From Moniliella sp. 'wahieum' (Eukaryota > Basidiomycota > Moniliellomycetes > Moniliellales > Moniliellaceae), in contig RSEE01000003.1 of NCBI GenBank assembly GCA_003971905.1, positions 744,001 to 808,000 of the forward strand: DNA of 64,000 nucleotides, written 5' to 3'. This document shows, piece after piece, positions 37,139-48,704 of this stretch. Every line of letters starts with the position of its first letter. The first letter of the stretch is position 1. The notes beneath the pieces are model-generated. The model was not told where the DNA came from. It ran no database searches and saw only the letters and a list, made by a program, of their open reading frames with translations. The position numbers and the translations under genes are program-made.

Positions 37139-38014
37139 GGGGGGCCGAGACGGCAAGCAGGGATTGAGCCGAACTCGACTGTTTGTCATCTAACGACCAA
37201 AGCGCGCTCCGGGGGAGGGGGGAGGGCAGGGTAGGAGGCCGTCGATTCAGTGTAATCAGTACCAGTGACAAGTGAGAGTAGTGCCCTATTTGCTTCTCGG
37301 GTTCGCCTTTTCTTTTGACTGTGTTGTTTGCGTGTGGCCTGGTGAGCAATGATGCATTATGCCAACGTTCAACTTTGGAAGAGCTCAAAGTGGACTGCAC
37401 TTTACCGGGATTGCCTGGGCGAAAGCGAAAGGCCAAATCAACATAGGGAGAGAGAGGGAAAGCGGAGCTCGATAGCTCATCACGTTCCATGAGAAAGCTG
37501 CGTGACATGCCGTGAGGTACACTGTGAGGCACATGGCTCCATGTGGGACGGCAGTTTAGTAGACCAACCCAGCTGTGCCTCTCTCGCCCAGCGAGAAAGC
37601 AAGTGGGGGAAAACAAGGGAGAGAAACCGGGGGGGGAGAAGAGGTAGGAGAACAAAGTAGGATAAAGCAAACGGGATAGAGCAAGAGCGGGAGAGAGAAA
37701 GCGGGAGAGAGAAAGAACCCCAATCGGGGGCGGGAGGAGGGAGCGAGGAAAGAAAAGGCTTAGGTCCTAGAGAACACAACACTGGCTCACCCCAACGCGT
37801 CCAGGGGAGGTACGAGGGGATCGGTCGGAGGGAAATAGGTAGGAGGGGATGGGATGAAGGAAAGGAAAGGGTGAAGAGGGGGGCTTTCAAGATGTCTGAT
37901 CAAGATATTTGCGCGAGCCCACTGCAGTCCCGAGGGTCGAATCGCTGGGTTCGTGCTTGCGTCTCTAGCCTAATCCAACTTTTCCCCCGGTGGCTCCGGT
38001 TGGGAGGCTGGTGT
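37139..38014. other. Intergenic, between convergent genes
   Basis: Spt3 (plus) and the WOPR gene (minus) converge on this stretch. It is purine-rich on the plus strand from about 37430 to 37890 (runs of GGGAGAGAGAAAG), that is, pyrimidine-rich 3' of the WOPR gene. The minus-strand open frames here (37026-37890) are low-complexity, and I do not regard them as genes. Confidence 0.5.
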
Positions 38015-40125
38015 TTAGTGCGCCAAGAGGGGTAGACCTCTGCCGTCCCTGACCTGGGCCAAGGGGCCAAGGGGGTCAAGGGGGCCAAGGGGGGCAAGGG
38101 AGCCAAGGGAGCCGAGGGGACCGAGGGGAGAGCACGAGAGAAAGGTAGAGGCGGGGGGTGAGAAGCATGAGGGGCGACCAAAGGGAGAGAAGAGTTTGGT
38201 GGGGACCAAGGAGATGAAGCTGGTCAAGTGGCTGTGTTGATGCACGTGACGGGGACCCAGGAGGGGGGCGGTAGGGGGCTGGGAGGGAGGGGGCACCCAA
38301 GTGGTGTGGGGACCAGAGCGGTTTGGGAGGGAAGGGGGGAGGGAAGTGTCGGAAGCATGGGAAGGAGGCTCGTAGGGACCATACGGTGAGCCAGAGGACG
38401 GGCCGAAAGCCGGAGCAAGCACTGAGGGGCGATAAACACGGGGTCGGGGGGACATGCCTGAGGCAGGGACCAGTGTGTTGGGCGGAGCATAGGTCAAACC
38501 AGAGGGGTACGCGTCCATCCCCGCACTCGTGAGGACGGGAAGCAAGAGACAAACTGGCACCGCTAGAGATTGCATGGGATGCGGTAGAGGGGCAAGATAG
38601 GCCTCGCTGGTCTGGGACGAGAGGGGGTGGGTGGGCGGCGGAGGAACAGGGAAAGCATGTTCCGGACCAGGGAAGAGAGGGTACCATGAGACTGTGGGGC
38701 CAGGGTAGGAGTCGATGTGGGGAGAGGCAAAGGGAGGTGAACGAGGGGCAAAAGCGGGTCTGCGCTCCTCGAGAACGAGGCCGGGATGTGGCCCACGTCG
38801 GGCTCGCTCACGTACGTCAGAGTGCCATCGTCAGCACGGCGTGTGTTGTGGCGGCACTCGAAATTTGGACAGGGGCTGCAGCAGATCCGGGGACAGTGGC
38901 AGCGTACGAAGCGACGTCTCGGAAGGCACCGGAGACGATTGGCCCAAACACTCCATTGTGTAGTACGAAACGAGATGACAGGTCCCTTGAGCCGTTTCGA
39001 TAGAGATGGTCTGCCAAAGCGGTACGTGGAAGTAGGTCTGGGTGGGGTTCCGGAGCGCACATGTGCTCACTATGTACATGATATGGAGAAGGAGAACAGC
39101 GTACCTTTTTGCACAGCCCCTGTTCCACAAAAGGAGAAGCGGCCGTGACATAGGCCATGGCCCGGGACGTTGGTTCCGTCGTCGCGGGGCCGATGAAGCG
39201 CGGGTCAGGCGTGGAGTGAGGCGGTCAAGACTTGAATCGAGGCTCCTGTTCGCTCGCGCCACGGGCCATCTTGTTCCATCACCAGGAGTTATAGGAATGG
39301 GGTGCATCGTCTTCTGTTGTGTCTCTTCGCAACGTACCTCGGTGGGGGGAGAGAGGGGCGCAGGCCGCTTTGGGGGGCCAGGACACTTGGATGGGCCCGT
39401 ACAGGTGTGCTAGGATCTGGACGGGCCATGGTGTAGGTCGACCGTCTTCTTGTCAGTCGATTCGCTCGGGACCAGGAGGGTTCGGACCTCCCAGGAGGCA
39501 GATACGAAGTAGGCGGAGCAGAAGGTTCAGGAAGACGACAACGAGGGGTGAGAAGGTCTGCGTTCAATCTGGCGGTACACTGGAACGAAGGAGGGGAGGG
39601 GGGGGGTTAGCTTGTGTCAAAGTATAGAAACGTGGGCCTTGAACCTTGGTCCCAGGAGGATCTGAGGGAATTCGACACACGAGAAAGTCTGGAGGATCGA
39701 CTCGGGCTCCAGAGCAGGCCATCGGTCCACCGCTTGATGCCTGTCTGATGCTCATTAAAGATGAATAACCTGTCCGGATCGGATAAGCGAGCGACGCTCA
39801 TCGTCCCGCAAACGTCGCTGGATGAGGGGCACAAGTCTCGACGCGCTGCTTCGAGCAACAAGAGCGCATCCAAGGTCGTTGACACATAACCTTCCCATGC
39901 GCTGCGAACCATGGAGGCCCTATGAGGGTTGGGTCCTGGCGGGGCCGACAAAGGAGGAGGTTGCAACGGCGCGGGAACGGCACCGGGCCCGGCCGTGAGC
40001 GGGGCGGGCAGAAGAGGCAGCGCAGGACGCAGTGCAGGGGTCGTGTGGGAAGGAAGAGGCGTTAGATCATGAGTGTTGCCATCATCCGACATGCGGCGGT
40101 CAAGGCGACTTGGAGGTTGGGACAT
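38015..40125 (-). CDS. WOPR-domain regulator (Gti1/Pac2 family)
   Basis: Fungus-specific transcription factor of the family that includes Wor1, Ryp1, Sge1 and Ustilago Ros1, which switch morphology, sporulation and virulence programmes. It starts MSQPPSRLDRRMSDDG at 40125 with a Pro/Ala-rich leader. The first WOPR half (about 39900-39690) reads WEGYVSTTLDALLLLEAARR, then RLFIFNEHQTGIKRWTDG and LWSPSR, which is the family signature. One missing base near 39700 moves to the frame of DFLVCRIPSDPPG. A less conserved linker follows. The second half reads FVEQGLCKK (ending near 39105), an intron of about 67 bases with a GTACGC donor, then HVPLWQTISIETAQGTCHLV and SYYT. The rest (about 38780-38015) is a long Pro/Ser/Tyr-rich tail open over about 250 codons, typical of WOPR proteins, ending in a PLGPLGSL-type repeat. 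The linker around 39580-39160 may hide another intron. About 900 bases upstream are CT-rich on the coding strand, which fits the long leaders of these regulators. Confidence 0.9.
38045..38125 (-). repeat. Short tandem repeat in WOPR gene tail
   Basis: Nine-base units of the type GGGCCAAGG on the plus strand, read on the minus strand as Pro-Leu-Gly/Ser/Ala triplets near the predicted C terminus. Confidence 0.75.
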
Positions 40126-41270
40126 GGAGAGAAAAGGAGCAAACGGAAAAGGGAGGAGGGGCGATGTCTTTCGTACGGCAGGACGAACCCTGTGATCAAT
40201 GGTTGTGGTCGTCTCAGGGGGTTGTCTGCCGGTTGGTCAGTCGTGCCGCAGGCGCGGGGGGCTCGTCTAGGATAGGTAGTCGGGAGAATAGAAAGACGGG
40301 CCGATGAAAGACGGGGCCGACGAGCAGAACTTAGCGCCGACGGGTGGGAAGCGAAGCAAGGCGGGAGGCGGGACGGGAGTGGTGTGAGAGGCAAGCTGGT
40401 GCCAGCAGGTTCATGTCGTCTCGTCCAGATGGCTGAGAAGAAGAGTGGGCCGCAACGCCAACAAAGGTCACAGCAATAAAGATTGCGCAAGGCAAAAGGG
40501 AAGGCGAGGGTGGGCTGTGCGCGGCGGAGGTGTGATGGGGTATGTGGAAATGGTGGCACGCGTGGTGGAAGTCAAACCCACAGTGTCGCGTAATACTGGG
40601 TGTGGGGGGCAGAAATAAAGCTCGCCAAAAAGAGCCCCAGTTGGCTTTAGCCTCTATGCGGCGGAGAGTATGTGAGGGGCGGGAGGTGCGAGGAGAGGGG
40701 CCGGAATGCGCAGACCACGTGCGAAGTGATGATGTGGTCGGAAAAGAATAGCGACTGGGAACACTCGTGAGCGTGAGCACAGCCAAAAGTAGGCCTTGGA
40801 GTTTGGTGATGGCTCTGCCTGAGCAGTAAGCACGAGAGGGGGGGGGGAACTGCGATGATGTGGCAGTGAAGAGGAAGGCGGAGCGGGGGTAGGCGGGGCG
40901 GCTCAAAGAGCGGTGGGGAACGGAGGATGCGGGAACGACAATAAGTGGAGAGGGGCAACAGACCAAACACGGCACTGGCACAAAAACTCAAATCACAAGG
41001 GCAAGGGCAAGCCACAGGAGGTGATGGGATTTGGGTCTGGGAGGAGGTCCGCTTGGAGGAGGAAGTCTATCGGCCGATGGACTAGGCACAAGTAGAAGAA
41101 AGGAACAGTAAAGCCTGTGAGACTTGAGATCAAGCATCGATATACTATGCCTATCAGTGGGTGGATGCGGACAAGCGTGCCAGGAGATGGGGGGTACATG
41201 TTTTGGGGGGCATTAGGCCAGGTATGACACACATGGCATCGGCTGCGGCCAGGCTCGAATAGGATGGAAG
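40126..41270 (-). promoter_or_regulatory. Upstream region and probable long leader of WOPR gene
   Basis: Strongly pyrimidine-rich on the minus strand, with minus-strand frames open for up to 216 codons (40331-40981) that are Ser/Pro/His-rich and have no homology I can see. I read it as promoter and leader rather than a second gene. The border with the repeat-rich spacer beyond is not sharp. Confidence 0.4.
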
Positions 41271-41890
41271 CGAAACAAACTACAGCAAGGCGAAGCACTG
41301 CGAAGCAAAAAGCAAAAGCATCAGCAACAGCAAAGCCAAAGCCCAAGCACAAAGCAAATCAGTAAAGTAACCCAAAGCACCTAGCAATGCAATGCAATGC
41401 AATGCAAAGCAATAGGGGAGGCGATGCTGGGCAGTGGGCTGGACGTAGGATTGAAAGCGTCGCGCTGGCACCACGGCGCTGGGGCAGAGTGTAAACAGTG
41501 TGTATGGATGACAGCCAACGCGTCAAGTTTATTGAAGGGAGGCACAAGCGTCGAGTGACGCTGACGAGTGACTTCGCTAGTGACTTGAGTTGGACCCAGA
41601 TCCACAGCTCTCAGATCTCCAGTCTAGTCAGTACTCAGTACTCAGTTGAGTACTCAGTAAGTCAGTCAGATTCTCAGAAGTCGATGACTGGGACAGCAAA
41701 GCCAAAAAGGAACCGCAGGGTGGCTCCGACGTATAATAGCTTTCGCATGGCACGGCATATGCTCAGCACTGAGACGTGCTAAGAGGTTCAGCGAGCAGAT
41801 GCTCTGCTGCACTGGCTGCACTGACACCAAGCCCAAAGCCAAAGTTCACCTGGGTAACGTGTGAACATGTAACGGGGGTGTGAATGTAGT

Positions 41891-41978
41891 GCTGAACATA
41901 CTGAGCGTCTGAACGTTGAGCTTAATGAACGCAATGCCAATGAACGTTGAACGTTGTATGTTGAACGTTGAACGTGAC
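41891..41978. repeat. TTGAACG short-word cluster
   Basis: Seven imperfect copies of GAACGTTGA or TTGAACGT, the same word family as 8558-8633 and 53812-53945. Confidence 0.75.
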
Positions 41979-43611
41979 AGGAAGAGACTAAGATCTGAGA
42001 ACCGGCAACGTGGAGTTCTCAGATCTCAACGATTCAACTGAGTAGTGAAGCTAGTGAAGCTTGAAGAGTACTGGGTTATACTGCTGCAATGGAGGATTAA
42101 GCTTTGAGGAACAGTCTACCTATAAAAAGATGGAGCAAAACCCACCGAGGGCACAGAGGGCACAGCGAGGGCAAAAACAGTTGCAACCGGCAACCACGTA
42201 ACCGAGGCCGGCGTGGCTGACAAAAAGCTTAAGCTTCAGATGAAGTCCTTCAATCTGAGTACGGCAAGTATATCTGGCGAAGATTCAAGGGTGCGGCGAG
42301 AGCTGCGGCCTGTGCTGCAGCCCACAGGGCCACTCCTCTGCCTGCTTCAAGCTTCAGCTTCAGCGCTTCAGTGTCAACGTGTCCAACATTCTAGCTGTGG
42401 AGCAGGTAGCATCAACATGTAGCGCGTAACGATTGGACAGGGCGTGCCGGAAAAGGCGCTACAGGGCGCTCCTGATGACAGTCGATGGGCCGGTGGCGCA
42501 AAAGGGCGCAGATCGATTGTCAATCTCGGCGATGGGCGACGATGGTTGAGTACGTTGAAAGTTGATGCATGATGTTCGATACTCGAAAGTCGATATTCAA
42601 TCCAGTCATCGATCATCCAATGGTCGAAAGCTTCTGAGATTCTGAGCTCTGAGCCCACGGATGGACGGTGTGGGTGGGGCCAGGCCCCGGGCCCTGCACG
42701 CAAAAACAAGGCAAGCAACGGGCGAAGCTTGCAGCCGTGAAGCGCGTGAAGGCGAGCGAGGAGGGCGACCAGGGCGCTTGGCAGTGGCGCTTCCCTGAGC
42801 TGGGCGCTTAAGGCGCTAACTGCTCCGGCGCTGGGGCACTGGTGGGGGCGGATGCGGGATCGGGAGCGTCGGGGGGTCGCGGTGAGATGGGTGAGCCGGT
42901 GAGACGAAAGATGGATCACCGATGGGATCGGTCTGAGAATCTGAGATCGGGGGTCCGAGACGGGGCCGGTGTGGTGCAAAGCTTGCCACCACCCGAACAA
43001 GCTTGGTCCGCCCTCGCATGTGGCACACGCGGCACGTCACATGTCACACATCCGCCCCAGATCACATGCTCACAGGATGCACACCATGCATCACGCGTAC
43101 TCGCGAATACCAATAGGTGGCAGGGAGCATGTGATTCATGTGTTCACAGCAGACAGATCCACGTACAGAACACGTGGCACCCCTGTTTTGGAGCTAAACC
43201 CAAATTTGTCGGACTTGCTGAGCGCTGGCCAGTCAATGGTTTGAAATTGCAGGCAACCCATCACCGATTGCACACTGGCCTCAGGCCTCAGGCCCGTCAG
43301 GGTGCGTCATCGATCATCGATCATTGGCATCCATCACATGCGTCATCCATCAGTACACCCCGTACCTCATCAATGCCTGAGGCCAGGACATTGATCGCGG
43401 AAGCGAGCATGGCAGGGGAGGAGATGATCTCGATGGTCGATGGTGGGGATGCAACCAGGGAAGGCACCCCGGAGGCGCACCAGGGAGTGGTCACCAGGGG
43501 CGGAACGGGCGGAACGGTGTCGCCACGCACCATTGTTAAAATTTTAATAACGCATCTCATCGATCTCAACGGTACTGAGATTGCTATGTCGACTCGAGCT
43601 GCCAAAAAAGA

Positions 43612-43631
43612 ATGACGCGTGACGCGTGACG
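43612..43631. repeat. Tandem GACGCGTGAC words
   Basis: ATGACGCGTGACGCGTGACG, overlapping copies of the palindrome-centred word also seen at 10393-10450. Confidence 0.7.
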
Positions 43632-43760
43632 AGAGATCAAAGTGATCAAGGGAATCGTACCCCAGCCCCGAAGGGCTGCCAGAATGTTTTTACTATACTA
43701 TCCCGCCACGAAGTTCCTAAACTAATAGGTGCTTCGGCAAGTTCTATACATCGAGCCTAA

Positions 43761-44929
43761 TACTTGTGTGGTATGCACATACAAATGGGGACCTCTTATC
43801 ACGCTCGCCCATCCACGACGACGGTGGCGTCCCAATATCGGCTAACGTCCAGCCCGCAACTGTTTGGTTTGTTGGATGTCCTACGCCACATTTGGTCATG
43901 GCGCCAAGCGTTTGCTTGCGCAGGTGTGCTCACCCAGTCTGCTTCTGCACGGGCGAAGACGGGCTGACAAGCCCAACGGAGCGTACGCGCTCCCCTCGCC
44001 TCCCTAACCACGATCCCAGAGCTATAGTCGCTCCCGCAAATCCAGCCCAGTACGATAGTGGCTATAGTCAGACCCTCGGTGTTACATGTTTTACGGGTCA
44101 CTATACTGTCACTGGTCCCCGCGGACCAGTGCACGGCTCGCCTAAACAACCTATATATTCCGTTGCGCCTAAACAGAGCATGTTTCGTCTTTCTACCTGT
44201 GAGACCACAATAAAGCGATCGAGTCCCTTCCGTACGCGGCTGAGGAGATCTGTGCGTGAGCTTGGAGTCCCTACTGATTTTATTCTACTTCAAATATATG
44301 GCCCTTGGTAACTTTGGTCCACTTGAACCCAAGTGAGCTCTAAGTTGAATTGCCGGAACTGGACATCATTGCCCGATCTGGGCATCTCGCGCGTTATCCG
44401 GTTGTGACATTCTCCCTTCGTGGTCTCATGCCTTTTACGTTCTTACTGTTGAGGGTAGTGAACTTTTTGGCCCCTTTTCGTGTTTAACTGTTCCTGTTCC
44501 CATCCGAGCGTGGGAACCTATCCCTACTTGTCCTGCTTTTCACCTTTCGAGATCCATTCGCCTTGTTATTCCTTTCTCTTTCTACGTGGTATGTGGATTC
44601 CTTATAAAGTCCCTGTCTGAATAGACTTTGTTCAATGTCTTTCCCCTAGCGGATCATTTTATAGCAGCATCTCTCCTTGCGAAACCATTCTGTACCCACC
44701 AGATGACACCCGGGTTATATACTGTTCCCTAGAGGGGCGCTTCAACGAGGGCCCTACATGTTACGAGCCGGGGTTAATGATCGATGATATGTGTGATCCA
44801 AGCTAAGGCCCGCCTGCTCTGCACATGCTCATTACTTTATTTTGTGCTCCATATTGCACCTGCATCGATCAATCCCGCTTTTGACACGTCTTCCTTGCTA
44901 CACCTCCTATTGTATCCGTTTTCCCTTTT
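43761..44929. other. No gene recognised; possible decayed element
   Basis: AT-richer than the gene blocks. The open stretch 43766-44311 has no homolog I can name. It directly precedes dispersed repeat copy B, and a similar AT-richer stretch precedes copy A in the first 2.7 kb, so both may be remains of one large element. No LTR or transposase motif is seen. Confidence 0.3.
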
Positions 44930-45420
44930 GATCTATAGCCTGTAAGTACCCCTGGTTGGTGGGGATCCTTTCCCCAGCTTCCATTCTCATCCGTTCGCGC
45001 GCCTTTCCTATCCAAATCCTTCCCTTTCCAGTCAATTGATTCAGTACAGACAACCTCCTCTAGTCCGCTTAGCTCCCACCTCTTCTTCCGATCGTCCTTC
45101 ACCTCTCCATCCGTCCAGTCGCGCAAGTCTTCCTTCAGCCGCGTCGAGTCTCCGCACCAGCTCATCGCCTGGGTTCCATTCCAGCCACGTCGTCAGCCGT
45201 CCCTGTTCAGTCCCAGCTCTGGCAGTGTTTGTCCTCCGCAACCTTTCCACACGTTTAGTCACCTTGGCTTCACGCCCAAAGACCTCTCTCGTCCCTCGCT
45301 CCGCTCGGATCCACCACTAGCCAAAACCCGAAACTACCGGAGCCGTCCTCCTGTCTCCTAAGGGTTTGTACTCCACAAACCTGGCTGAGCCCTCTAGTGG
45401 GGCCCGCCCGTGACATAATC
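44930..45420 (+). repeat. Dispersed repeat, copy B
   Basis: Collinear with 2690-3240 (see that entry for the shared blocks). It also has a copy A-like end, with CACAAACCTGGCTGAGCCTCTA-type sequence near 45375 corresponding to CACACCTGGGTGAAGCCTCTTA-type sequence near 3193, with small differences. Confidence 0.65.
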
Positions 45421-46266
45421 GGCCCGCAACCTGTGGTCGGCCACCCCTGCCTTAGGTTGACGATGTCTTTGCTACCCTCAGCACGTTCCGTTGACGCATT
45501 TTGAATTTGGGAAAGTGAAGGCTGATCATGTCTCAACACTCCCAGGCCGACTGTGCGACGCCACAAGTTCAGCATCTTTAGCGGGTCATTGGACATGGTG
45601 AGATACCATGGTTTGGTCCCTCTGTGATGGTCGGGGTAGTGGTGGATGTTGTGGTGGTGGGCGAGGTGATACGGGAGGAGGTGGGATGAACTTGATGATT
45701 TTCCGAAAACAGAGACTGCGCCTGATTAGTAAATGAGAATCATTGGTCCTACTAGTACTGCCGAAAGTGGTACCCCTATAACATGATTGCCAAGTTGTTA
45801 CGATACCAGTGGCTACGATTAACACACTCAATGGGGTTCTTCTATTGGGCTCAGAGCAGATGAGGCCAGGGTTTCCGCAGGCATACTATACTGGCTGTCA
45901 CAGGGCGACGACTGAGCCGCCTTGCACAGCCACCTCCACTTCCTTATCGTCGCCACCCCGCTTCTCGGCTTCTTTCCCTATCGTGACTTAGATTCTCTTC
46001 CTATCTACAAAACCCACAACAATCATCGTTTCTCCGCTCGCGCTCGTCTAAAATCCAAAACACCACACCTTGTTTTCGACTCGGTTTCTCGCCTCGTTTT
46101 TCACCTCGGGTCCACTTTGTCCTTGACCCCCGCCTCATCAGTCGCCTCGGCCCTCTCGCGCTTGGTCCCCTTCTTCCCTTTGACTCGTTTCCCTTTTGCA
46201 CTGTAGACCCTCTTGGTCTCCCCTTGTTCCCCTTCTCTTCTATAAAACCTGCTTGTTCTTAGATCC
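45421..46266. other. Spacer with a possible promoter
   Basis: No gene recognised. 45920-46260 is CT-rich and ends with a TATA-like CTATAAAACC at about 46240, some 25 bases before an ATG at 46268, which is too close for an ordinary leader. Confidence 0.35.
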
Positions 46267-46267
46267 A

Positions 46268-46796
46268 ATGATGATGGCCCAAGCCGCCGACCATTCTTTC
46301 CCCTTCACCCTTCTTCTAGGCACTCCACTTCTAGAAGGAACACCTTTCGATCAGCTCGCTCGCCCTCCCTCGCCCATCGGAGCTCCCCACTTTCGCGTCC
46401 AACCCCTACATACGCAACCTCTGCTCGCAAACCGCTGCTCAGGCTCTGCTCGACGCACAGCAAAGCATCACTCACGACCCTCCTACGTTCACGCCAGTGA
46501 GCCTTGGACTTTGGATCTGAAATGGGTTCAGTCCTCCGTGAGTCTTGTCTCCGATGGGCAGGGAAGGTCTCCGCCTGGGAAGCCAGCCACCCCGTCATAC
46601 TAGCCATCCTGGTCGCGTGGGAGTAACTCCGGTAAAGGCATACTTAGAGACAGCTAGGGTGTTGAGACATATCGTGGAGCTTCAGTACCTTTCATATGCC
46701 TTGGAACGAGAGTGCCAAATGTTATGGACGAAGAACACCGGGAACGCCACGCACATGCACCAAACCGTGCCCAGTGTGGAAAGCGAAGACAATTGA
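46268..46796 (+). CDS. Possible small gene, unidentified
   Basis: I do not recognise this. From ATG 46268 (MMMAQAADHSFPFTLLLG) a frame is open to 46603. In another frame a natural-looking stretch NPYIRNLCSQTAAQALL occurs near 46400. A third piece at about 46630-46796 reads AYLETARVLRHIVELQYLS and then a stop. A CAG-TGAGC junction near 46497 could be a splice donor lacking one base. Together these could be exons of a short protein broken by base errors, tail to tail with the Dbf2-like kinase gene. There is no motif to support a function, and it may not be a gene. Confidence 0.22.
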
Positions 46797-46890
46797 TCGA
46801 CGGAAGGTTTGCGATTATAGCGCGGGAGAGATACAAGACAAGAAATCAGAAGACAGTACTAGTTTCACATAGAGCCACGCAGCGAGCTTT

Positions 46891-48704
46891 TTAAAACATG
46901 GTCGCAAACGCATCTTGTGCGTTCATGTCGCCCCCCGCCGTGTTGGACAGGCGAGCATTGGCACCCACGCCGTTCTTCCCAAAGGTAAACCCAACCCAGA
47001 GGCCACGGTCTAAGCGGCGATCCTGGGCAGTGATTTCCTTCTCTTGGACCGCTTCGACGCGCTGCTGCTTATCCTTGACCTCTTTGTACTTGGCCATGTC
47101 CTCGGGATTGTCAAAGTCGTCGAAATGCGCCGTGTCCCCTCGGACTCAAGTTGGGGGACGTAGGGCGGGGAACGTTCACGCAAGTTGTGGAATGATAAAG
47201 GTGTGAAAAATGGGTGCCCGCTCACCTCCGACAAGGACTGGTACGCGATTCAGGTGCCTGAATCAGCCTAGAATAAACGCCAGACATTGTCAGTCATCTC
47301 ATCTCATCACATCCCATCCCATCCAAGCACAACCAAGGACAAACATACTTTGTAATGGCGTCCCACGCCACATCAGTCAGTTAAATTGAAGGTCCTCAGG
47401 CTTGGTGTATACTGGCCGTTGCAAGACGCGCTTCCAATTCTTAAGGTTGGCCCACGTCCGGGGTTCGTCCAGAAAAGGGGGGAAGCCACAGAGGAACTCG
47501 TAGAGGATGCATCCCAACGACCAATATCCGCCCCACGCCATAGGTTGAGGTAGCCTTGGCACGTAGTACCTCAGGTGCCATGTAGTCGGTGAGCCAACGA
47601 TGGATTTAGCTGCCTCGACTTGGTACTGCCGGTTGGCACGGAAGTAGGTGCCGCGCTCGAGAGGAGTGCGGTAAACAAAGTCAGATTCCTTGACCTTGTC
47701 CAGACGCTCCCGAAGCGAGCAATCCGTCCTGGTCAAGTGCTCCGGCAGCCAAGCCAAAGTCGGTTAATTTGATGGCCCGAGGCGTCAACAAGGAAGTTTT
47801 CAGGCTTGAGGTCACGGTGCAAGTAGCCTAGTTTGTGTAATTCGTTGACCGCAACAAACATTTCAGCCGCATAAAGCGAGCATGTGTTCCCTCAGCACGC
47901 CGGACTTGTTGAGCAACGTGCGGAAGTCTCCACCAGGCACATACTCCATGGCGAGGTAGACAAAGTCGGCGTCTTGAAAGGCATACATGAGCTTAACCAG
48001 CCAAGGCGACCGGTAGCGGTAAGAATATCACGTTCAATTAGGACATGATGGGCCTCGTCCATCTTGACCAGCACTTTCTTCTTGAGTTTCTTGAGTGCGC
48101 AAACTTCACCCGTTTCCTTTTTCCGCGCCAAAAACCTCTCCGTACCCACTTGACCTACCTGAGTGATGATGTGGAATTGGCCCAACGCAGCTTGGTGCGG
48201 CGCTTGCGGAGAGACACGCTCGCGACCCAAATACGAGGCGCGCTCGCTCGCCTTCTCCCGCTCACTCAATGGCGTGCCGGTTGCTGGCTGCACCTGCTCG
48301 AGCTTCTCCTCAAACTCGGCTGACCTTGCCTTGCGCGATGAGAGGTACGAAGAGAGTCAAAGTAGTAGTTGAGAAAGTAGAGTTGAGCGACATTGGCCTT
48401 GCGTCGAACATCGGGTTGGTTTGAGCACCTGGTTTCCCAAGGTGATAGGAGCTCGCCGGCCTTCCACGAGCGCCACGAGCGAGGGTCGTCTTCTTCATCG
48501 GCGTCTTTGGTTGCAACTCCTTTGCCGGCAGCAAGCACCTTGGGAAGGAGAGCGTCCGAACCAATGTACCTTTCCGGTGTGTCCGGGAGCTGGTTCTCTT
48601 TGGCCCGTGGGCTGCTGGGCTGGCTATGCCGGGTGAGGGATGTGGGAGGCTGGTTGCCTGAGGATGAGTACGCCCAGGAGGGCGCGCTTGGGGGGCGAGG
48701 GCAT
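46891..48704 (-). CDS. NDR/LATS-type kinase (Dbf2/Sid2-like)
   Basis: AGC-family protein kinase of the mitotic exit or septation initiation network, activated by Mob1 binding. The N-terminal part reads [19 protein letters not shown] (about 48405-48350), the Mob-binding helix region. The kinase domain starts [11 protein letters not shown] (about 48180), then [14 protein letters not shown] with the ATP-binding Lys, and [10 protein letters not shown]. Catalytic [10 protein letters not shown] is at 47820-47790, then a DFG region near 47755 (frame broken). An insert with [16 protein letters not shown] and the activation segment SIVGSP follow, then [18 protein letters not shown], and an intron of about 85 bases at 47348-47265. 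The C-terminal extension has the hydrophobic motif region [28 protein letters not shown] and VGFTFGKNG. It ends at TAA 46891-46893. The C-terminal SPPYVPQL and VGFTF favour Dbf2/Sid2 over Cbk1. The start is uncertain (48704 is the nearest convincing ATG; the frame is open to 48901). At least eight frame corrections are needed. Confidence 0.9.

Larger units (their letters stand above)
41271..43760. other. Repeat-rich intergenic DNA
   Basis: No gene recognised. It is a patchwork of short-word repeats: AGCAAAGC and GCAAT runs (41280-41415, including five tandem GCAAT), ACTCAGT words (41620-41690), TTGAACG words (41891-41978), TTCAGCTTCAGCG words (42340-42370), ATCATCGATCATTGG words (43300-43330), and GACGCGTGAC (43612-43631). 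Open frames on either strand (for example 42374-43000 minus and 42842-43615 plus) show no motif. Confidence 0.5.

Noticed and set aside
40331-40981. 216-codon minus-strand ORF upstream of the WOPR gene
   Set aside because: Ser/Pro/His-rich low complexity in a pyrimidine-rich tract. More likely promoter or leader than a gene.
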